Assembly (NCBI GenBank): GCA_045660745.1
Contig: JAZREJ010000014.1
Coordinates: 1 to 64,000 of the forward strand
Direction: 5' to 3'
DNA length: 64,000 nt
Source of the DNA: RGIG6353 sp045660745
GTDB taxonomy: Bacteria; Bacillota; Clostridia; Oscillospirales; SIG627
The notes beneath the pieces are model-generated. The model saw nothing but the letters and a program-made list of their open reading frames with translations. It did no database searches and was not told the DNA's origin. The position numbers and the translations under genes were made by a program. Below, piece after piece: positions 23,395-30,632 of this stretch. Position 1 is the first letter of the stretch. Every line of letters starts with the position of its first letter.

Positions 23395-25113
23395 TTATTT
23401 TTTTAGTTTTGCAAGTTCCTCTTCTTCAAGAACTCTGTAAGCAACCTTTCCCACAAGTGTCTTTGGTAAAGACTCGCGAAATTCGATATCGTAAGGCATT
23501 GCGTACTTTGCGATATTCTTTCTGCAATGAGCAAGTATTGCCTCCTTCTTATCCTCACTCGGTGCGATTCCGGGTCTTAGCATTACAAACGCCTTGACCT
23601 TCTGCATCTTGTACGGATCGGGAAGACCTATAACACAGCTCATCTGCACAAACTCATGAGCATCTATGATATTCTCAAGCTGAGACGGATAAACGTTGTA
23701 TCCGCTTGTGATTATCATTCTCTTCATTCTCTGCTTAAAGTAAATAAATCCTTCGGCATCCATAACGCCAAGGTCGCCCGAGTGTACCCAAGTCATTCCG
23801 TCGGCATGAGTGCGAAGAGTATTTGCAGTCTCTTCGGGGTGATCAAGGTATTCTCTCATGACGGTGGGACCTGCAATACATATCTCACCTTCAACTCCGT
23901 ACTCTACCTCTTTATCGGTTCCCGGTTCAACAATCTTGAAATACATATCAGGGAATGGCTGTCCGATACTGCCCTCCTTATACATATGAGTAGGCGTAAG
24001 ACAGGAGGCTGTAACGCACTCGGTCATACCGTAGCCCTCACGGATCTGTATCGTTGCCTTGTGGTCATAAAGGAAAGAATCAAACTTCTTTTTAAGCTCT
24101 ACCGACAGCGAATCTCCTCCGCTGAATACACCCTTGAGATAGGAGAGATTTTCCCCTTCAAGGCAGGACTGGCGGAGTATCGCCTCATAAAGAGTGGGAA
24201 CTCCCGCAACAAAATTACACTGATATTTTTTAATAAGCTTTGCATAGCTTTGAGGAGTAAATCTCGGAACGAGAATACATCTGCCTCCGTTTGCAAGCAT
24301 TGAATGTATGCTTACACCAAGTCCGAAGCCATGGAAAATAGGCATTGCCGCAAGCATCTTGTCACCGGGTCGGAACATGGGATTGGTAGCTACTATCTGC
24401 TTTGAAAGTGCATTGAAATTAAGATTTGTAAGCACAATTCCTTTAGTTGTGCCCGTAGTACCGCCACTGTAAAGGATTACGGCAGGGTCATCGGCTTTCT
24501 TGTTTGCTCTGTACTTCCAGTGATACTTTTTGCCCGAATTCATAAAATCCTTCCAACGGATTATGGGGGCATCCTTTGGTATCTTTGCAATCTTTCTGCC
24601 CTCTGTGAGCATATATCCCGCTCTGAGAGTGGGAGACAGCGCATCCTTGATGGAAGCGATAATGATATTGGCAATATTAACGTTCGGGCGTATTGCTTCA
24701 AACTTATTATAGAACTGATCAAGAGTAATAGCGTAAAGGCTACCCGACTCCTTGAGATAAAACTCTATCTCATTCTGGCTTGAGAGCGGATGTATCATAT
24801 TTGCAATAGCGCCGACAAGGTTTGTGGCATAAAACATTATGATGCCCTGAGGACAGTTGGGCATACATATCGTGATGCGGTCGCCTTCTCTCACACCTAT
24901 TGATTTAAGTGAGCGTGCACAAAGCTCTACTGCCTTTACAAAATCCTGGTATGTAGTCTTCGAACCCATAAAATCGTAAGCTATATATTTCGGGTACTTT
25001 TTAGCAACAGTCTCTATAAGCTCCCACATTGAGCCCTTGAAATAGTCAAGTGATTTGGGAATATCCCCGTAATGCTTGAGCCAAGGAGCTCGCACTTTTG
25101 TAACGGTTTCCAT
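23395..25113 (-). CDS. AMP-binding acyl-CoA ligase
   Basis: A 572-residue adenylate-forming enzyme of the fatty-acyl-CoA synthetase type. The P-loop-like motif LYSGGTTGTTKGIVLTN (about residues 213-229), the A5 motif GYGMTECVTASCLTP, and the C-terminal WVHSGDLGVMDAEGFIYFKQRMKRMI and GKVAYRVLE with the catalytic lysine are present (quoted in parts). It activates a carboxylate to acyl-AMP and then acyl-CoA; the substrate cannot be read. The start ATG at 25113 overlaps by one base the stop of the upstream E2-like acyltransferase, suggesting that the two act together on an acyl group. Confidence 0.9.
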   Translation of the reverse strand: METVTKVRAPWLKHYGDIPKSLDYFKGSMWELIETVAKKYPKYIAYDFMGSKTTYQDFVKAVELCARSLKSIGVREGDRITICMPNCPQGIIMFYATNLVGAIANMIHPLSSQNEIEFYLKESGSLYAITLDQFYNKFEAIRPNVNIANIIIASIKDALSPTLRAGYMLTEGRKIAKIPKDAPIIRWKDFMNSGKKYHWKYRANKKADDPAVILYSGGTTGTTKGIVLTNLNFNALSKQIVATNPMFRPGDKMLAAMPIFHGFGLGVSIHSMLANGGRCILVPRFTPQSYAKLIKKYQCNFVAGVPTLYEAILRQSCLEGENLSYLKGVFSGGDSLSVELKKKFDSFLYDHKATIQIREGYGMTECVTASCLTPTHMYKEGSIGQPFPDMYFKIVEPGTDKEVEYGVEGEICIAGPTVMREYLDHPEETANTLRTHADGMTWVHSGDLGVMDAEGFIYFKQRMKRMIITSGYNVYPSQLENIIDAHEFVQMSCVIGLPDPYKMQKVKAFVMLRPGIAPSEDKKEAILAHCRKNIAKYAMPYDIEFRESLPKTLVGKVAYRVLEEEELAKLKK

Positions 25114-26000
25114 TATAATTCAACCTCCGTCATAATAGGGAGTTCAAGCAACTCCGGATTCAAAAGGAGCTTTCTCAATATTTTTATACTATTGGCAAAA
25201 TAAACGCCGTCCGCGATTCGCTCGTCAATAGTGATGCCAAGCTTGATAGCATCACACACGTAGGGCTTTCCTTCGCTGTCAAAGAGCATCTTCTTCTCCT
25301 TTTCATCAATTATCACGAACAGAGAATTCGTTCCCCAATCGGTCAAATGATGATAGCTTGCATGCATCTTTATACTGCCGAGATTAGACACGTAAACGCT
25401 GGAAAAATACGGATCGTCCTTCATCATGGATTTCGGATACCATCCGTGGTAATCCATCCAACGAAGAACCCTTACAATAAGCTTTACAATAGGTCTCGGG
25501 AACTTCAAAACAGTAGCCATGATATCAGTAGCTCCGTCGGTCTTACCTTCCTTACGCACACTGTAAACAAAGTTCTTTATCTTATTATGTATCTGCTCAA
25601 CGGGGGATTCATCAGTATCTCTGTCAACCTTGATTATCGCAAGAGCCTCGTCGCTGTTATCAACAAGGCGCCTCTTGGCGGTAAACGAGATGCTTATATC
25701 TTTTCTCTCGTAAAAGCGCTGTCCGGCGTAAAATCTGTTCATTCTGGGACGAAGGGCTATAGTCTTTGCTATCGCCGCGCAGATAACGTGGAAAAACGTA
25801 TATTTAAATTCGGGAGAATCCGCATTCTTCTTTTCAATATATGCCATTACCGCCGTCAGGTCTATAACTTCAGTCATAGATGCTTCGTTTGCAACTCTGT
25901 TGGGAAGCAGATACGGAAAAAATTTATGCATTGTATCCGCATCTTTTATATAATATCCGTCAGAACGGTCAAGCCTGTGCTTTTTTTTCTCTTTAGCCAT
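25113..26000 (-). CDS. E2-like (2-oxoacid dehydrogenase) acyltransferase domain protein
   Basis: A 295-residue stand-alone catalytic-domain homolog of dihydrolipoamide acyltransferases (chloramphenicol acetyltransferase fold). It has no lipoyl or subunit-binding domain. The segments FKYTFFHVICAAIAKTIALRPRMNRF, VYVSNLGSIKM and ITIDERIADGVYFANSIK align with the E2 core (quoted in parts). The expected active-site motif DHRxxDG reads DERIADG, so the catalytic histidine is replaced by glutamate. It may be a different acyltransferase or a binding or scaffold protein. First gene of an operon with an acyl-CoA ligase, a methyltransferase and a DMT exporter. The ATG at 26000 is behind GGAGGG. Confidence 0.8.
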   Translation of the reverse strand: MAKEKKKHRLDRSDGYYIKDADTMHKFFPYLLPNRVANEASMTEVIDLTAVMAYIEKKNADSPEFKYTFFHVICAAIAKTIALRPRMNRFYAGQRFYERKDISISFTAKRRLVDNSDEALAIIKVDRDTDESPVEQIHNKIKNFVYSVRKEGKTDGATDIMATVLKFPRPIVKLIVRVLRWMDYHGWYPKSMMKDDPYFSSVYVSNLGSIKMHASYHHLTDWGTNSLFVIIDEKEKKMLFDSEGKPYVCDAIKLGITIDERIADGVYFANSIKILRKLLLNPELLELPIMTEVEL

Positions 26001-26060
26001 AATACCCTCCGGTAATTTTTATATCTTTACGGTATAACGGGTTTCGACAACATTCAATAT

Positions 26061-26089
26061 ATTATACATCAAAATCTTCTAAAAGTCAA
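26061..26089 (-). promoter_or_regulatory. sigma-A promoter of the acyltransferase-ligase operon
   Basis: On the minus strand TTGACT (26089-26084), 17 bases and TATAAT (26066-26061). A perfect Spo0A-box core TGTCGAA (26049-26043) lies just downstream of the predicted start point near 26054, a position expected for repression. Confidence 0.8.
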
Positions 26090-26108
26090 CCTTAATAATT
26101 TTAAAAAA

Positions 26109-26140
26109 GATTCGGAAGAAGCGTTTGCTTCTTCCGAATC
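26109..26140 (-). terminator. terminator of the alpha/beta hydrolase gene
   Basis: A 14-bp perfect stem GATTCGGAAGAAGC / GCTTCTTCCGAATC with a 4-base loop, followed by six T on the minus strand. Confidence 0.9.
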
Positions 26141-26152
26141 TGTCTTTCAGCA

Positions 26153-27187
26153 TTATTTTCTTACGATGGAATTGAATACAGGGTAGGAAGCATCAGCGTA
26201 AAATCTGTGTCCGCCGTCTCCTATAACGTGTGCGAGATTTTCCTCACATCCTGCCGCTTTATAAGCCACTTTTGCAAGCTCAACGCTGCGTTTTGCTCCA
26301 TCTATCGGGAAAATCACGTCGTCCTTGCCCGAAACAATTACCATTGCTCTGGGAGCAACAAGTCCCGCAAGATCTCCCATGTCAAAATACTTTGAAACAG
26401 ACGGGATGTAATTGCATGCACAGTGCATCATTGCAACGATTGAATCAAGGTATGTACAAACAGCACAACACGGAATAGCGCCCTTGATTCTTTCCTCGAT
26501 ACAAGCCGCATAGAAGGTAGCTGTACCGCCGCCCGAATTACCCATACAGTAAATATTGTCGGTGTCAAGCTCGGGAAATTCTTTTTCAAGCACGTCAATA
26601 AGTCTTGATATATCCCAAACTCTCTCACCTATTGCCGTTCTTCCGGTCATAAGAGTTGGCATTACCGAAAGAGCACCGGGTCTTGTGGCGGAAGGATGGC
26701 ATCCGGGGCCGTTTTCGTCACCGCCGCATTCACCCATGTATCTCTGTTCAAGCACAACGGGGGCATAGCCGTTTTTCAAAGCGTGCACCGCAAAGTCGCG
26801 ATCTCCGCCCTTTATAGTCTCCTCATCACCGGGATATTTCGGCTGACCGAGCGAAATATGCATTCCCTTGGAATGTCCCTGAAGACAAATCATGGGAGCA
26901 ATTTTTCCCTCAAGATTCCTCGGAAGACGAATAACCGCGGGAGCGTAATACCCATCCTCACTCTGGAATGAGAAGCGTATTTCGTAATACTCCTCAGTCT
27001 CGGTTTTTGATTCAATAAGAAAATCAGGGTCGCAGGGGGATATCATGTCAAGTCCGAGAAGTTCCCACAGCTTTGCACGTGCTCTCTTCTGCCACTCGGA
27101 AAAATCTTCCTTTCCGTCATATCTCATCTCGGGAACTCTCTTTTCAATGAAGTTCCAGTATATATTCTTAGGATTCTGATTTCTCAT
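26153..27187 (-). CDS. alpha/beta hydrolase, acetyl-xylan-esterase-like
   Basis: A 344-residue alpha/beta hydrolase without a signal peptide. The nucleophile elbow is YCMGNSGGGTATFY, the acid lies near VSGKDDVIFPIDGA and the histidine in IGDGGHRFYAD, so the triad is complete. The arrangement with an upstream LEQRYMGECGGDENGPG loop resembles large carbohydrate esterases such as the acetyl-xylan and glucuronoyl esterase groups. A cytoplasmic sugar-ester substrate is an inference. The ATG at 27187 is 13 bases from GGAGG, while the ATG at 27199 is only one base away, so the exact start is uncertain. Own promoter and terminator. Confidence 0.78.
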   Translation of the reverse strand: MRNQNPKNIYWNFIEKRVPEMRYDGKEDFSEWQKRARAKLWELLGLDMISPCDPDFLIESKTETEEYYEIRFSFQSEDGYYAPAVIRLPRNLEGKIAPMICLQGHSKGMHISLGQPKYPGDEETIKGGDRDFAVHALKNGYAPVVLEQRYMGECGGDENGPGCHPSATRPGALSVMPTLMTGRTAIGERVWDISRLIDVLEKEFPELDTDNIYCMGNSGGGTATFYAACIEERIKGAIPCCAVCTYLDSIVAMMHCACNYIPSVSKYFDMGDLAGLVAPRAMVIVSGKDDVIFPIDGAKRSVELAKVAYKAAGCEENLAHVIGDGGHRFYADASYPVFNSIVRK

Positions 27188-27289
27188 ATGTATATACATA
27201 CCTCCGTTTTATACAATATATTTCAGGTTTTCAAAAACGTATCCGCTGCAAATGGTTTGAAGCGAGGGATAAGATAAAACCTTTTTATA

Positions 27290-27318
27290 ATTTTATCACC
27301 AATCACCGCTCTTGTCTA
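27290..27318 (-). promoter_or_regulatory. sigma-A promoter of the alpha/beta hydrolase
   Basis: On the minus strand TAGACA (27318-27313), 17 bases, then TAAAAT (27295-27290). The leader would be nearly 100 bases with no obvious structure. Confidence 0.6.
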
Positions 27319-27368
27319 TAGTAAAATTGCTGAAATATAGTTAAAATACAACAAATATAGTAAATATA

Positions 27369-27397
27369 TTGATTTATTCGCAATTTTTTTGTATAAT
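27369..27397 (+). promoter_or_regulatory. sigma-A promoter of the SPFH/zinc-ribbon/TPM cluster
   Basis: TTGATT (27369-27374), 17 bases and a perfect TATAAT (27392-27397). It lies about 50 bases from the opposed hydrolase promoter. Confidence 0.78.
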
Positions 27398-27439
27398 ATG
27401 TATGCAAAAGTATTTTCACCTTTGAAAGGAGATATAAAT

Positions 27440-28738
27440 ATGGGACTTATTAAGGCAGCATTCGGAGCAATCGGCGGAACACTTGCCGACCAGTGGAAGG
27501 AATTCTTTTACTGTGAATCACTTGATAATGACGTTTTGATGGTAAAAGGACAGAAAAAGATAGGTAACCGTTCATCAAACACAAAAGGAAGCGACAACGT
27601 AATATCCAACGGTTCAGGCATCGCAGTGGCAGACGGCCAAGCAATGATGATCGTTGAGCAAGGCAAGATAGTTGAATTCTGCGCTGAACCCGGTGAATAT
27701 ACATATGACAAATCCACCGAACCCAGCATCTTTACAGGAAGCCTCGGAACAGGCATAAAGGACACCTTCAAGACCCTTTGGAAGCGTTTCACCTACGGCG
27801 GTGACACAGGCAAGGATCAAAGAGTTTACTATTTCAACACCAAAGAAATAATGGGAAACAAGTATGGCACAGCCACTCCCATTCCCTTCCGTGTAGTTGT
27901 AAACGAACAGATGGGCTTAAAACTTTCGGTAGACATCAGATGTAACGGTGAATACACCTACAAGATGACTAACCCACTTCTTTTCTACACCAATATTGCA
28001 GGAAATGTTTCCGATGAATACACAAAGGATAACTGGGAGGACATTCTTCGTTCAGAACTTCTCTCGGCACTTCAGCCCGCTCTTGCTAAGGTGTCGGCAG
28101 AACAGATAGAATACTATGAGCTCCCCGCTCACACAACCGAAATAAGAAACGCTCTTATCGAGGTCCTCCGTCCCGATTGGACCGAGACCCGCGGCATCGA
28201 GCTATTTAAGCTCACCATCAACTCTCTCTCCATCCCCGATGATCAAAGAAAGAAGATAACCGAATGGGAAGAGACTGCTATGACCACAAATGCGGCCGTT
28301 GCAGGCGCAAGAGTCGTAGGGGCACAGACGGACGCCATGAGGACCGCAGCAGGCAATCAGAACGGTGCGATGACAGGCTTTATGGGCATGGGCATGGCAA
28401 TGAATGCAGGTAGCAACGCACAAAATCTCTTTGCTATGGGTCAGCAGACACCTGCACAAGCCCCCGCTTCTCCTAGCGCTTGGACCTGTTCCTGTGGCAA
28501 AGTAAATGAGGGTAAATTCTGTGAGGAATGCGGTGCAAAGAAGCCCGAAGCCTCCGCAAAGGACTCATGGAAGTGTACTTGCGGCAACGTTAACTCAGGA
28601 CGTTTCTGCTCCGAGTGCGGTGCAAAGAAGCTCGCTTACAAATGTGACAAGTGCGGATGGAAGCCAGAAGACCCGAATAATCCCCCAAAGTTCTGCCCTG
28701 AGTGCGGAGACCGTTTCAATGAAGGAGATGTTGAATAA
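27440..28738 (+). CDS. SPFH-domain protein with C-terminal zinc ribbons (YdjI-like)
   Basis: A 432-residue protein. Residues 1 to about 310 form an SPFH-type domain of the YdjI ('virion core protein') group: the start GLIKAAFGAIGGTLADQWKEFFYC and WEDILRSELLSALQPALAKVSAEQIEYYELP (in parts) are typical. A glycine/methionine/alanine linker follows. The C-terminus has double-cysteine ribbons (CSCGKVNEGKFCEECGAKK, CTCGNVNSGRFCSECGAKK) and a third with CDKCGW and CPECGD. There is no membrane helix, so membrane recruitment probably needs the next two genes, as for Bacillus YdjI. The ATG at 27440 is behind AAAGGAG. Confidence 0.88.
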   Translation: MGLIKAAFGAIGGTLADQWKEFFYCESLDNDVLMVKGQKKIGNRSSNTKGSDNVISNGSGIAVADGQAMMIVEQGKIVEFCAEPGEYTYDKSTEPSIFTGSLGTGIKDTFKTLWKRFTYGGDTGKDQRVYYFNTKEIMGNKYGTATPIPFRVVVNEQMGLKLSVDIRCNGEYTYKMTNPLLFYTNIAGNVSDEYTKDNWEDILRSELLSALQPALAKVSAEQIEYYELPAHTTEIRNALIEVLRPDWTETRGIELFKLTINSLSIPDDQRKKITEWEETAMTTNAAVAGARVVGAQTDAMRTAAGNQNGAMTGFMGMGMAMNAGSNAQNLFAMGQQTPAQAPASPSAWTCSCGKVNEGKFCEECGAKKPEASAKDSWKCTCGNVNSGRFCSECGAKKLAYKCDKCGWKPEDPNNPPKFCPECGDRFNEGDVE

Positions 28739-28740
28739 AA

Positions 28741-29811
28741 ATGGCGCTCTTACAGGATTACAAGTGTCCTAACTGCGATGGTGCGGTGGAATTTGACGCT
28801 GCCGAGCAGGTTATAAAATGTCCGTGGTGCGGAACCGAATTTGACGTTGCGGTATTCGCAGCCGACCCCGAATGCGAGGCTCCGGACAGCATGGAGTGGG
28901 AATCAGCCTCTGACGGAGAATGGAAGGACGAGGACGGTGCTTACCGATTCGTATGTAACTCCTGCGGAGGTGAAATAATCACCGATGAAACCACAGCCTC
29001 CACTCGCTGTCCCTGGTGCGACAACCCCGTAGTTATGGCAGGACGCGTTTCGGGAGAACTTAAACCCGATTTTGTAATCCCCTTCAAGCTTGATAAAAAT
29101 GCGGCAAAGGAAGCACTGAGGAAACACGTTTCCTCAAAAAAGCTCGTTCCCAAGGTATTCAAGGATGAGAACAAGATAGAAGAGATACGTGGCATCTACG
29201 TTCCGTTCTGGATATATGATACGGACGCCAAGGCAAACATCCGCTATAAGGCAACACGTGTCAGAATGTGGAGCGACTCCCGCTACAACTACACAGAGAC
29301 CTCATACTACTCTGTAATCAGAGGGGGCACTCTCGGCTTTAACAAAATACCGATCGATGCCTCATCAAAGCTTGCAAACGACATCTCAGAATCCATTGAG
29401 CCGTTTGATTTTTCGGATGCGGTGGATTTTGAGTCGGCATATCTTGCAGGATATCTTGCCGACAAATACGACGTGCCGTCCATCGAATGCGAGCCGCGTA
29501 TAAACGACAGAGTAAAGAGAAGTGTTGAGGACGCCTTCCGTTCAACAGCTGTCGGTTACTCCACACTCACCACCGAAGCATCCAGCGTACAGCTTCACGA
29601 CCCGAAGGTAAAATATGCACTGTATCCCGTTTGGATTCTCAACACAAAATGGGAAGGCAACACCTACACGTTTGCCATGAACGGTCAGACTGGTAAATTT
29701 GTCGGAGACCTTCCTCTTGACAAAGGTGCTTGGTGGCGCTGGTTCCTCGGTGTGTCGGGAATAGCATCGGCTGTAGCTGTTGCAATTTCCGCTCTGACCT
29801 TCTTTATTTGA
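28741..29811 (+). CDS. double zinc-ribbon protein with C-terminal membrane anchor (YdjG-like)
   Basis: A 356-residue protein. It opens with YKCPNCDGAVEFD and IKCPWCGTEFDV, then FVCNSCGGEII and TRCPWCDNPVVM, so two four-cysteine ribbons lie within the first 100 residues. A conserved middle domain follows, and one hydrophobic helix is at the very C-terminus (about residues 333-355). Related Bacillus YdjG anchors an SPFH protein to the membrane. It begins two bases after the SPFH stop, with AAGGAG 14 bases upstream, so it probably relies on coupling. Confidence 0.82.
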   Translation: MALLQDYKCPNCDGAVEFDAAEQVIKCPWCGTEFDVAVFAADPECEAPDSMEWESASDGEWKDEDGAYRFVCNSCGGEIITDETTASTRCPWCDNPVVMAGRVSGELKPDFVIPFKLDKNAAKEALRKHVSSKKLVPKVFKDENKIEEIRGIYVPFWIYDTDAKANIRYKATRVRMWSDSRYNYTETSYYSVIRGGTLGFNKIPIDASSKLANDISESIEPFDFSDAVDFESAYLAGYLADKYDVPSIECEPRINDRVKRSVEDAFRSTAVGYSTLTTEASSVQLHDPKVKYALYPVWILNTKWEGNTYTFAMNGQTGKFVGDLPLDKGAWWRWFLGVSGIASAVAVAISALTFFI

Positions 29812-29821
29812 GGTGAGGGAT

Positions 29822-30493
29822 ATGAAAAAGATAATAATATTTTTCATTGTTATTCTTGCTCTGTCTGTCACGGCAAGTGCTGAATATCTGTATGACAACG
29901 AAGGACTGCTCACACAAAGCGAAGCCGAAGAGATAGAAACGCTTCTTGAAAAAGCAGTCGAAAAGGCTGATATGCCAATCATCATAGTAACGTCGGACAG
30001 CTACGGTTACGATATCAAAAGCTTCGCCGAAGAATGTGTGCGTAAATACAATGATGCCGCTCTTCTTGTCGCAAGCGATGCAAATGATGAATGGTACCTG
30101 CATACAGTGGGACGTGCCGATGACATTTACGATATTGATGCTCTTCTTGAACAAATACTCCCATACCGTCAAAGCGGCGATTACTACACAGCATTCAAAA
30201 CTTTTGCAAAAGAATGCCATGAAGGAGCAAAGCTCCCTCTCATGAGAATACTAATCCCTATCATATTAGGCCTCGTTATAGGTCTTATCACGGTTAGTAT
30301 CATGAAGAGCTCTCTTAAAACAGTCCGATACAAGAGCGGTGCTGAGGATTATGTAAAGAGCGGAAGCCTCAATATCACGGCAAGCCACGACAGATTTTTA
30401 TGGAAAAACATAACTCGTGTACGCCGTCAGAACAACAATTCTTCAGGTGGTCGAAGCGGAAGTCCATCGCGTGGCTCGGGCAGAAAATTCTGA
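29822..30493 (+). CDS. TPM-domain membrane protein (YdjH-like)
   Basis: A 223-residue protein with a signal peptide (about 1-20), an extracytoplasmic TPM domain (about 22-135: YLYDNEGLLTQSEAEEIETLLEKA, in parts), a membrane helix (about 143-165, RILIPIILGLVIGLITV) and a cytoplasmic tail ending in a Gly/Ser/Arg-rich stretch. The start is the ATG at 29822 behind GAGGTGAGGG, 10 bases after the preceding stop. The three-gene order SPFH, zinc ribbon, TPM mirrors the genes flanking pspA in the Bacillus ydj operon, but no pspA is present here. Confidence 0.85.
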   Translation: MKKIIIFFIVILALSVTASAEYLYDNEGLLTQSEAEEIETLLEKAVEKADMPIIIVTSDSYGYDIKSFAEECVRKYNDAALLVASDANDEWYLHTVGRADDIYDIDALLEQILPYRQSGDYYTAFKTFAKECHEGAKLPLMRILIPIILGLVIGLITVSIMKSSLKTVRYKSGAEDYVKSGSLNITASHDRFLWKNITRVRRQNNNSSGGRSGSPSRGSGRKF

Positions 30494-30545
30494 TAAATCC
30501 GAATGCCGTACATAACGCTTATCAATAAAGTTTGCAGATAAATTA

Positions 30546-30582
30546 ATATGCACCCCAAAGTTAAACACTTTTGGAGTGCATA
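30546..30582 (+). terminator. terminator of the SPFH/zinc-ribbon/TPM cluster
   Basis: A 16-bp interrupted stem with outer arms ATATGCAC / GTGCATAT, followed by TTTTTT on the plus strand. Confidence 0.8.
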
Positions 30583-30632
30583 TTTTTTATGTGCTGAATT
30601 TTTCGAAGTATGCTATACTGCAACCTTCTCTT

